From Isoperla grammatica (taxonomy: Eukaryota > Arthropoda > Insecta > Plecoptera > Perlodidae): a DNA stretch of 64,000 nt. The stretch spans positions 54,126 to 118,125 of the forward strand of contig CAMDTW010000161.1 in assembly GCA_945910005.1 (NCBI GenBank), given 5' to 3'. The translations under genes were made by a program, and so were the position numbers. Below are positions 1 through 9,245 of the stretch, piece by piece. The notes under the pieces were generated by a model. It was not told the origin of the DNA and searched no databases. It saw only the letters and a list, made by a program, of their open reading frames with translations. Position 1 is the stretch's first letter; every line of letters starts with the position of its first letter.

Positions 1-88
1 AACTTCTATAGAAGTTACACCCTCCGTCGAAAAATAAGAATTATAGGTTGCATTCTTCAAGAGTATAATGAAAATGCATAAATTGAGT

Positions 89-137
89 TTTTTCGTCGTT
101 TTTGGTTAAAATATGCATAAAAAATAGAAATTGGCTG
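89..137 (+). repeat. Helically phased A/T tracts and paired ATGCAT sites (type example)
   Basis: Within each unit, runs T6, T5, A4, A6 and AAATT follow one another with centres about 10.5, 8.5, 12 and 8.5 bp apart, averaging close to one helical turn. Two ATGCAT palindromes flank or fall in this stretch (74-79 and 113-118), 39 bp apart. Phased A-tracts are known to give intrinsic DNA curvature, and curved satellite monomers often position nucleosomes. For this repeat that is inference. The variant TATGCAAAAAATATAG (class B at 290) lengthens one tract and removes the second ATGCAT. Confidence 0.55.
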
Positions 138-173
138 ATTTCAGTCTATCTACCACAAACTTCCAGTTTTAAG

Positions 174-201
174 AGGAATCTTGCATACGGCCGGGATTCC
201 T
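174..201. repeat. Second dyad in each monomer: AGGAATC / GATTCCT (type example)
   Basis: AGGAATC at 174-180 is the reverse complement of GATTCCT at 195-201, with a 14-base spacer. In class A the spacer contains the palindrome CGGCCG (188-193), which class B loses through CCG to CTG. The arms are nearly invariant across the window. Rare changes include GATTGCT (29.97 kb, 34.30 kb) and GATTACT (47.03, 53.99 and 56.01 kb). It could form a short stem-loop in a transcript. No function is shown. Confidence 0.7.
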
Positions 202-288
202 AAGGGTTTCAACCAAAGTTGACAAATCGTTGTTTTAGAGCGTTTTAGGCTCCAATAAGCACAATTTGTCCATTTCGTCACATTTCGA

Positions 289-306
289 TAACTTCTATAG
301 AAGTTA
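289..306. repeat. 18-bp perfect palindrome at the monomer junction (type example)
   Basis: TAACTTCTATAGAAGTTA equals its own reverse complement over all 18 bases and spans the junction I chose between units. It is repeated unchanged in most A and B monomers. In class D it becomes TAACTACTTTAGAAGTTA, which keeps 7 of 9 pairs. In class F it becomes TAACTTCAATAGAAGTTA. A dyad of this size is a candidate protein-binding site or cruciform point, but binding is inference only. Confidence 0.85.
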
Positions 307-578
307 CACCCTCCGTTAAAAAATAAGATTTATAGGCTGCATTCTTCAAGAGTATAATGAAAATGCATAAATTGAGTTTTTTCGTCGTTTTTGATTAAAA
401 TATGCAAAAAATATAGAAATTGGCTGATTTTAGTCTATTTACCACAAACTTCCAGTTTGAAGAGGAATCTTGCATACGGCTGGGATTCCTAAGGGTTTCA
501 ACCAAATTGCACAAATCGTTGTTTTAGAGCGTTTCAGGCTCCAATAAGCACAATTTGTCCATTTCGTCACATTTCGAT
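290..578 (+). repeat. Reference monomer, class B
   Basis: Class B type copy. It differs from class A at several linked sites: CCGTTAAAAAATAAG here (CCGTTGAAA in many other B copies), GGCTGC instead of GGTTGC, an AATATAG tract instead of AAAAATAG, GATTTTAG instead of GATTTCAG, CTGGG instead of CCGGG, and TTGCACAAATCG instead of GTTGACAAATCG. A second B sub-class has GTTAAC at the last position, first seen in the copy at 868. Because these sites change together, A and B are separate lineages rather than random noise. The CCG to CTG difference destroys the CGGCCG palindrome. Confidence 0.88.
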
Positions 579-1444
579 AACTTCTATAGAAGTTACACCC
601 TCCGTCGAAAAATAAGAATTATAGGTTGCATTCTTCAAGAGTATAATGAAAATGCATAAATTGACTTTTTTCGTCGTTTTTGGTTAAAATATGCATAAAA
701 AATAGAAATTGGCTGATTTCAGTCTATCTACCACAAACTTCCAGTTTTAAGAGGAATCTTGCATACGGCCGGGATTCCTAAGGGTTTCAACCAAAGTTGA
801 CAAATCGTTGTTTTAGAGCGTTTCAGGCTCCAAACAGCACAAATTGTCCATTTCGTCACATTTCGATAACTTCTATAGAAGTTACAACCTCCGTTGAAAA
901 ATAAGAATTATAGGCTGCATTCTTCAAGAGTATAATGAAAAAGCATAAATTGAGTTTTTTCGTCGTTTTTGGTTAAAATATGCATAAAATATAGAAATTG
1001 GCTGATTTTAGTCTATCTACCACAAACTTCCAGTTTTAAGAGGAATCTTGCATACGGCTGGGATTCCTAAGGGTTTCAACCAAAGTTAACAAATCGTTGT
1101 TTTAGAGCGTTTCAGGCTCCAATAAGCACAATTTGTCCATTTCGTCACATTTCGATAACTTCTATAGAAGTTACACCCTCCGTTAAAAAATAAGAATTAT
1201 AGGTTGCATTCTTCAAGAGTATAATGAAAATGCATAAATTGAGTTTTTTCGCGTTTTTGGTTAAAATATGCATACAAAATAGAAATTGGCTGATTTCAGT
1301 CTATCTACCACAAACTTCCAGTTTTAAGAGGAATCTTGCATACGGCCGGGATTCCTAAGGGTTTCAACCAAAGTTGACAAATCGTTGTTTTAGAGCGTTT
1401 CAGGCTCCAATAAGCACAATTTGTCCATTTCGTCACATTTTGAT

Positions 1445-1733
1445 AACTACTTTAGAAGTTACACCAACCGTTGAAAAATAATAATGTTAGTGTGCATTCT
1501 GAAAGAGTTATATGAAAATGCATAAATTGAGTTTTTTGGTCGTTTTTGGTTAAAATATGCATAAAAAATAGAAATTGGCTGATTTCAGTCTATCTACCAC
1601 AAACTTCCAGTTTTAAGAGGAATCTTGCATACGGCCGGGATTCCTAAGGGTTTCAACCAAAGTTGACAAATCGTTGTTTAAGAGCGTTTTAGGCTCCAAT
1701 AAGCACAATTTGTCCATTTCGTCACATTTCGAT
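1445..1733 (+). repeat. Reference monomer, class D (palindrome broken)
   Basis: Class D type copy. The first ~100 bp is strongly diverged: CTACTTTAG instead of CTTCTATAG, CACCAACCGTTG instead of CACCCTCCGT, AATAATAATGTTAGTGTGC instead of AATAAGAATTATAGG, CTGAAAGAGTTATATG instead of CTTCAAGAGTATAATG, and TTTTTTGGTCG instead of TTTTTTCGTCG. From there to the end it is close to class A. Divergence confined to one part of the unit makes D a mosaic. Sub-variants are GAGTATTATG copies (4046, 28.6 kb, 35.3 kb), copies with AAAATATTGAAATTGG (13.6 kb onward) and CTATTTTAG copies (14447, 18782, 22546). D copies recur throughout the window, singly or in A-D-B order. Confidence 0.88.
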
Positions 1734-2022
1734 AACTTCAATAGAAGTTACACCCTAAGTTGAAAATTAAGAATTATAGGCTGCATTCTTCAAGAGTATA
1801 ATGAAAATGCATAAATTGAGTTTTTTCGTCGTTTTTGGTTAAAATATGCATAAAATATAGAAATTGGCTGATTTTAGTCTATCTACCACAAACTTCCAGT
1901 TTTAAGAGGAATCTTGCATACGGCTGGGATTCCTAAGGGTTTCAACCAAATTGCACAAATCGTTGTTTTAGAGCGTTTCAGGCTCCAATAAGCACAATTT
2001 GTCCACTTCGTTACATTTCGAT
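1734..2022 (+). repeat. Reference monomer, class F
   Basis: A B-like copy with CTTCAATAG in the palindrome and CACCCTAAGTTGAAAATTAAG after it. From about 19.67 kb onward the F copies read CCCTTAG instead. The remainder matches class B (GGCTGC, AAAATATAG, CTGGG, TTGCAC). F copies are rare and easily recognised, so they make good milestones. I see them at about 1734, 5491, 8669, 10975, 19.66 kb, 23.42 kb, 26885, 33.53 kb, 41.06 kb, 44522, 47.41 kb, 54.37 kb and 56.40 kb. Several intervals are close to 13 monomers (1734 to 5491, 19.66 to 23.42 kb) or 26 monomers (33.53 to 41.06 kb). Confidence 0.82.
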
Positions 2023-3178
2023 AACTTCTATAGAAGTTACACCCTCCGTCGAAAAATAAGAATTATAGGTTGCATTCTTCAAGAGTATAATGAAAATGCA
2101 TAACTTGAGTTTTTTCGTCGTTTTTGGTTAAAATATGCATAAAATATAGAAATTGGCTGATTTCAGTCTATCTACCACAAACTTCCAGTTTTAAGAGGAA
2201 TCTTGCATACGGCCGGGATTCCTAAGGGTTTCAACCAAAGTTGACAAATCGTTGTTTTAGAGCGTTTTAGGCTCCAATAAGCACAATTTGTCCATTTCGT
2301 CACATTTCGATAACTTCTATAGAAGTTACACCCTCCGTTAAAAAATAAGATTTATAGGCTGCATTCTTCAAGAGTATAATGAAAATGCATAAATTGAGTT
2401 TTTTCGTCGTTTTTGATTAAAATATGCAAAAAATATAGAAATTGGCTGATTTTAGTCTATTTACCACAAACTTCCAGTTTGAAGAGGAATCTTGCATACG
2501 GCTGGGATTCCTAAGGGTTTCAACCAAATTGCACAAATCGTTGTTTTAGAGCGTTTCAGGCTCCAATAAGCACAATTTGTCCATTTCGTCACATTTCGAT
2601 AACTTCTATAGAAGTTACACCCTCCGTTGAAAAATAAGAATTATAGGCTGCATTCTTCAAGAGTATAATGAAAATGCATAAATTGAGTTTTTTCGTCGTT
2701 TTTGGTTAAAATATGCATAAAATATAGAAATTGGCTGATTTTAGTCTATCTACCACAAACTTCCAGTTTTAAGAGGAATCTTGCATACGGCTGGGATTCC
2801 TAAGGGTTTCAACCAAAGTTAACAAATCGTTGTTTTAGAGCGTTTCAGGCTCCAATAAGCACAATTTGTCCATTTCGTCACATTTCGATAACTTCTATAG
2901 AAGTTACACCCTCCGTTGAAAAATAAGAATTATAGAATGCATTCTTCAAGAGTATAATGAAAATGCATAAATTGAGTTTTTTCGTCGTTTTTGGTTAAAA
3001 TATGCATAAAATATAGAAATTGGCTGATTTTAGTCTATCTACCACAAACTTCCAGTTTAAAGAGGAATCTTGCATACGGCCGGGATTCCTAAGGGTTTCA
3101 ACCAAAGTTGACAAATCGTTGTTTTAGACCGTTTCAGGCTCCAATAAGCACAATTTGTCCATTTCGTCACATTTCGAT

Positions 3179-4334
3179 AACTTCTATAGAAGTTACACCC
3201 TCCGTCGAAAAATAAGAATTATAGGTTGCATTCTTCAAGAGTATAATGAAAATGCATAAATTGAGTTTTTTCGTCGTTTTTGGTTAAAATATGCATAAAA
3301 AATAGAAATTGGCTGATTTCAGTCTATCTACCACAAACTTCCAGTTTTAAGAGGAATCTTGTATACGGCCGGGATTCCTAAGGGTTTTAACCAAAGTTGA
3401 CAAATCGTTGTTTTAGAGCGTTTTAGGCTCCAATAAGCACAATTTGTCCATTTCGTCACATTTCGATAACTTCTATAGAAGTTACACCCTCCGTTAAAAA
3501 ATAAGATTTATAGGCTGCATTCTTCAAGAGTATAATGAAAATGCATAAATTGAGTTTTTTCGTCGTTTTTGATTAAAATATGCATAAAATATAGAAATTG
3601 GCTGATTTTAGTCTATTTACCACAAACTTCCAGTTTTAAGAGGAATCTTGCATACGGCTGGGATTCCTAAGGGTTTCAACCAAATTGCACAAATCGTTGT
3701 TTTAGAGCGTTTCAGGCTCCAATAAGCACAATTTGTCCATTTCGTCACATATTGATAACTTCTATAGAAGTTACACCCTCCGTCGAAAAATAAGAATTAT
3801 AGGTTGCATTCTTCAAGAGTATAATGAAAATGCATAAATTGACTTTTTTCGTCGTTTTTGGTTAAAATATGCATAAAAAATAGAAATTGGCTGATTTCAG
3901 TCTATCTACCACAAACTTCCAGTTTTAAGAGGAATCTTGCATACGGCCGGGATTCCTAAGGGTTTCAACCAAAGTTGACAAATCGTTGTTTTAGAGCGTT
4001 TCAGGCTCCAATAAGCACAATTTGTCCATTTCGTCACATTTCGATAACTACTTTAGAAGTTACACCAACCGTTGAAAAATAATAATGTTAGTGTGCATTC
4101 TGAAAGAGTATTATGAAAATGCATAAATTGAGTTTTTTGGTCGTTTTTGGTTAAAATATGCATAAAATAAAGAAATTGGCTGATTTAAGTCTATCTACCA
4201 CAAACTTCCAGTTTAAAGAGGAATCTTGCATACGGCCGGGATTCCTAAGGGTTTCAGCCAAAGTTGACAAATCGTTGTTTTAGAGCGTTTTAGGCTCCAA
4301 TAAGCACAAATTGTCCATTTCGTCACATTTCGAT
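3179..4334 (+). repeat. 4-monomer block, copy 1 (partner 6068-7223)
   Basis: The order is A, B, A (GACTTTTTT), D (GAGTATTATG, AAAATAAAG, CAGCCAAAG). The first A copy has the rare GGGTTTTAACC, also found in the partner. Offset is 2889 bp, ten monomers less one base, and the missing base is the G lost in GGTGATT near 5.91 kb. Private differences in this copy are TTGTATACGG near 3.36 kb and CATATTGATAAC near 3.75 kb. Confidence 0.75.
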
Positions 4335-6067
4335 AACTTCTATAGAAGTTACACCCTCCGTTGAAAAATAAGAATTATAGGCTGCATTCTTCAAGAGTAT
4401 AATGAAAATGCATAAATTGAGTTTTTTCGTCGTTTTTGGTTAAAATATGCATAAAATATAGAAATTGGCTGATTTTAGTCTATCTACCACAAACTTCCAG
4501 TTTTAAGAGGAATCTTGCATACGGCTGGGATTCCTAAGGGTTTCAACCAAATTGCACAAATCGTTGTTTTAGACCGTTTCAGGCTCCAATAAGCACAATT
4601 TGTCCATTTCGTCACATTTCGATAACTTCTATAGAAGTTACACCCTCCGTCGAAAAATAAGAATTATAGGTTGCATTCTTCAAGAGTATAATGAAAATGC
4701 ATAAATTGAGTTTTTTCGTCGTTTTTGGTTAAAATATGCATAAAAAATAGAAATTGGCTGATTTCAGTCTATCTACCACAAACTTCCAGTTTTAAGAGGA
4801 ATCTTGCATACGGCCGGGATTCCTAAGGGTTTCAACCAAAGTTGACAAATCGTTGTTTTAGAGCGTTTTAGGCTCCAATAAGCACAATTTGTCCATTTCG
4901 TCACATTTCGATAACTTCTATAGAAGTTACACCCTCCGTTAAAAAATAAGATTTATAGGCTGCATTCTTCAAGAGTATAATGAAAATGCATGAATTGAGT
5001 TTTTTCGTCGTTTTTGATTAAAATATGCAAAAAATATAGAAATTGGCTGATTTTAGTCTATTTACCACAAACTTCCAGTTTGAAGAGGAATCTTGCATAC
5101 GGCTGGGATTCCTAAGGGTTTCAACCAAATTGCACAAATCGTTGTTTAAGAGCGTTTCAGGCTCCAATAAGCACAATTTGTCCATTTCGTCACATTTCGA
5201 TAACTTCTATAGAAGTTACACCCTCCGTCGAAAAATAAGAATTATAGGTTGCATTCTTCAAGAGTATAATGAAAATGCATAAATTGACTTTTTTCGTCGT
5301 TTTTGGTTAAAATATGCATAAAAAATAGAAATTGGCTGATTTCAGTCTATCTACCACAAACTTCCAGTTTTAAGAGGAATCTTGCATACGGCCGGGATTC
5401 CTAAGGGTTTCAACCAAAGTTGACAAATCGTTGTTTAAGAGCGTTTTAGGCTCCAATAAGCACAATTTGTCCATTTCGTCACATTTCGATAACTTCAATA
5501 GAAGTTACACCCTAAGTTGAAAATTAAGAATTATAGGCTGCATTCTTCAAGAGTATAATGAAAATGCATAAATTGAGTTTTTTCGTCGTTTTTGGTTAAA
5601 ATATGCATAAAATATAGAAATTGGCTGATTTTAGTCTATCTACCACAAACTTCCAGTTTTAAGAGGAATCTTGCATACGGCTGGGATTCCTAAGGGTTTC
5701 AACCAAATTGCACAAATCGTTGTTTTAGAGCGTTTCAGGCTCCAATAAGCACAATTTGTCCACTTCGTTACATTTCGATAACTTCTATAGAAGTTACACC
5801 CTCCGTCGAAAAATAAGAATTATAGGTTGCATTCTTCAAGAGTATAATGAAAATGCATAAATTGAGTTTTTTCGTCGTTTTTGGTTAAAATATGCATAAA
5901 ATATAGAAATTGGTGATTTTAGTCTATCTACCACAAACTTCCAGTTTTAAGAGGAATCTTGCATACGGCTGGGATTCCTAAGGGTTTCAACCAAATTGCA
6001 CAAATCGTTGTTTTAGACCGTTTCAGGCTCCAATAAGCACAATTTGTCCATTTCGTCACATTTCGAT

Positions 6068-7223
6068 AACTTCTATAGAAGTTACACCCTCCGTCGAAAA
6101 ATAAGAATTATAGGTTGCATTCTTCAAGAGTATAATGAAAATGCATAAATTGAGTTTTTTCGTCGTTTTTGGTTAAAATATGCATAAAAAATAGAAATTG
6201 GCTGATTTCAGTCTATCTACCACAAACTTCCAGTTTTAAGAGGAATCTTGCATACGGCCGGGATTCCTAAGGGTTTTAACCAAAGTTGACAAATCGTTGT
6301 TTTAGAGCGTTTTAGGCTCCAATAAGCACAATTTGTCCATTTCGTCACATTTCGATAACTTCTATAGAAGTTACACCCTCCGTTAAAAAATAAGATTTAT
6401 AGGCTGCATTCTTCAAGAGTATAATGAAAATGCATAAATTGAGTTTTTTCGTCGTTTTTGATTAAAATATGCATAAAATATAGAAATTGGCTGATTTTAG
6501 TCTATTTACCACAAACTTCCAGTTTTAAGAGGAATCTTGAATACGGCTGGGATTCCTAAGGGTTTCAACCAAATTGCACAAATCGTTGTTTTAGAGCGTT
6601 TCAGGCTCCAATAAGCACAATTTGTCCATTTCGTCACATTTCGATAACTTCTATAGAAGTTACACCCTCCGTCGAAAAATAAGAATTATAGGTTGCATTC
6701 TTCAAGAGTATAATGAAAATGCATAAATTGACTTTTTTCGTCGTTTTTGGTTAAAATATGCATAAAAAATAGAAATTGGCTGATTTCAGTCTATCTACCA
6801 CAAACTTCCAGTTTTAAGAGGAATCTTGCATACGGCCGGGATTCCTAAGGGTTTCAACCAAAGTTGACAAATCGTTGTTTTAGAGCGTTTCAGGCTCCAA
6901 TAAGCACAATTTGTCCATTTCGTCACATTTCGATAACTACTTTAGAAGTTACACCAACCGTTGAAAAATAATAATGTTAGTGTGCATTCTGAAAGAGTAT
7001 TATGAAAATGCATAAATTGAGTTTTTTGGTCGTTTTTGGTTAAAATATGCATAAAATAAAGAAATTGGCTGATTTTAGTCTATCTACCACAAACTTCCAG
7101 TTTAAAGAGGAATCTTGCATACGGCCGGGATTCCTAAGGGTTTCAGCCAAAGTTGACAAATCGTTGTTTTAGAGCGTTTCAGGCTCCAATAAGCACAAAT
7201 TGTCCATTTCGTCACATTTCGAT
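6068..7223 (+). repeat. 4-monomer block, copy 2 (partner 3179-4334)
   Basis: Second copy with the same marker order, including GGGTTTTAACC in the first monomer and CAGCCAAAG in the D monomer. A private change is TTGAATACGG near 6.54 kb. Confidence 0.75.
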
Positions 7224-9245
7224 AACTTCTATAGAAGTTACACCCTCCGTTGAAAAATAAGAATTATAGGCTGCATTCTTCAAGAGTATAATGAAAATGC
7301 ATAAATTGAGTTTTTTCGTCGTTTTTGGTTAAAATATGCATAAAATATAGAAATTGGCTGATTTTAGTCTATCTACCACAAACTTCCAGTTTTAAGAGGA
7401 ATCTTGCATACGGCTGGGATTCCTAAGGGTTTCAACCAAAGTTAACAAATCGTTGTTTTAGAGCGTTTCAGGCTCCAATAAGCACAATTTGTCCATTTCG
7501 TCACATTTCGATAACTTCTATAGAAGTTACACCCTCCGTTGAAAAATAAGAATTATAGGTTGCATTCTTCAAGAGTATAATGAAAATGCATAAATTGAGT
7601 TTTTTCGTCGTTTTTGATTAAAATATGCATAAAAAATAGAAATTGGCTGATTTCAGTCTATCTACCACAAACTTCCAGTTTAAAGAGGAATCTTGCATAC
7701 GGCAAGGATTCCTAAGGGTTTCAACCAAAGTTGACAAATCGTTGTTTTAGAGCGTTTCAGGCTCCAAACAGCACAAATTGTCCATTTCGTCACATTTCGA
7801 TAACTTCTATAGAAGTTACAACCTCCGTTGAAAAATAAGAATTATAGGCTGCATTCTTCAAGAGTATAATGAAAAAGCATAAATTGAGTTTTTTCGTCGT
7901 TTTTGGTTAAAATATGCATAAAATATAGAAATTGGCTGATTTTAGTCTATCTACCACAAACTTCCAGTTTTAAGAGGAATCTTGCATACGGCTGGGATTC
8001 CTAAGGGTTTCAACCAAAGTTAACAAATCGTTGTTTTAGAGCGTTTCAGGCTCCAATAAGCACAATTTGTCCATTTCGTCACATTTCGATAACTTCTATA
8101 GAAGTTACACCCTCCGTTAAAAAATAAGAATTATAGGTTGCATTCTTCAAGAGTATAATGAAAATGCATAAATTGAGTTTTTTCGTCGTTTTTGGTTAAA
8201 ATATGCATACAAAATAGAAATTGGCTGATTTCAGTCTATCTACCACAAACTTCCAGTTTTAAGAGGAATCTTGCATACGGCCGGGATTCCTAAGGGTTTC
8301 AACCAAAGTTGACAAATCGTTGTTTTAGAGCGTTTCAGGCTCCAATAAGCACAATTTGTCCATTTCGTCACATTTTGATAACTACTTTAGAAGTTACACC
8401 AACCGTTGAAAAATAATAATGTTAGTGTGCATTCTGAAAGAGTTATATGAAAATGCATAAATTGAGTTTTTTGGTCGTTTTTGGTTAAAATATGCATAAA
8501 AAATAGAAATTGGCTGATTTCAGTCTATCTACCACAAACTTCCAGTTTTAAGAGGAATCTTGCATACGGCCGGGATTCCTAAGGGTTTCAACCAAAGTTG
8601 ACAAATCGTTGTTTAAGAGCGTTTTAGGCTCCAATAAGCACAATTTGTCCATTTCGTCACATTTCGATAACTTCAATAGAAGTTACACCCTAAGTTGAAA
8701 ATTAAGAATTATAGGCTGCATTCTTCAAGAGTATAATGAAAATGCATAAATTGAGTTTTTTCGTCGTTTTTGGTTAAAATATGCATAAAATATAGAAATT
8801 GGCTGATTTTAGTCTATCTACCACAAACTTCCAGTTTTAAGAGGAATCTTGCATACGGCTGGGATTCCTAAGGGTTTCAACCAAATTGCACAAATCGTTG
8901 TTTTAGAGCGTTTCAGGCTCCAATAAGCACAATTTGTCCACTTCGTTACATTTCGATAACTTCTATAGAAGTTACACCCTCCGTCGAAAAATAAGAATTA
9001 TAGGTTGCATTCTTCAAGAGTATAATGAAAATGCATAACTTGAGTTTTTTCGTCGTTTTTGGTTAAAATATGCATAAAATATAGAAATTGGTGATTTTAG
9101 TCTATCTACCACAAACTTCCAGTTTTAAGAGGAATCTTGCATACGGCTGGGATTCCTAAGGGTTTCAACCAAATTGCACAAATCGTTGTTTTAGACCGTT
9201 TCAGGCTCCAATAAGCACAATTTGTCCATTTCGTCACATTTCGAT

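Larger units (their letters stand above)
1..289 (+). repeat. Reference monomer, class A
   Basis: This is the first complete unit and my class A type copy. Its diagnostic bases in order are CTCCGTCG (about 22-29), GGTTGC (56-61), CATAAAAAATAG, GATTTCAG, the CCGGG core (191-195), AAGTTGACAAATCG and GCGTTTTAGG. Class A monomers carry the intact palindrome at their left junction and an EagI-type CGGCCG at 188-193. They commonly alternate with class B or are followed by class D. Some A copies have GACTTTTTT instead of GAGTTTTTT, CAAGG instead of CCGGG, or AAACAGCACAAATTG at the tail. These sub-variants mark which copies were duplicated together. The start of the unit is arbitrary because the repeat is circularly permutable. 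Confidence 0.9.
1..3178 (+). repeat. 11-monomer block, copy 1 (partner 9246-12423)
   Basis: Eleven successive monomers match, class by class, the eleven that begin at 9246, at a constant offset of 9245 bp (32 monomers). Shared private markers in the same order are the GACTTTTTT copy with an AAACAG tail, the AACCTCC copy with GAAAAAGCAT, the two-base loss TTTTTTCGCG, the D copy, the F copy, the GCATAACTTGAG copy and the AGAATGC copy. This is a block duplication in which recent shared changes were carried along. Confidence 0.85.

Noticed and set aside
182..198. Possible CENP-B box around CTTGCATACGGCCGGGA
   Set aside because: It shares TT and CGGGA with the box but lacks the central CG and the conserved A, so three of nine key positions fail.
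288..307. Resemblance of ATAACTTC...GAAGTTA to loxP arms
   Set aside because: The arms are shorter and the centre is 4 bp rather than an 8-bp asymmetric spacer. A short AT-rich palindrome gives this by chance, and no recombinase gene is present.
219..358. Bacterial-type promoter: TTGACA and TATAAT present in each unit
   Set aside because: The two hexamers are about 129 bp apart, not 16-18 bp, and the context is a eukaryotic-type satellite.
5043..5282. 79-codon open frame on the + strand
   Set aside because: It lies wholly inside repeat units and exists only because this B copy has TTTGAAGAGG and TTTAAGAGCG in place of stops. Period 289 is not a multiple of 3, so no frame is conserved between copies.
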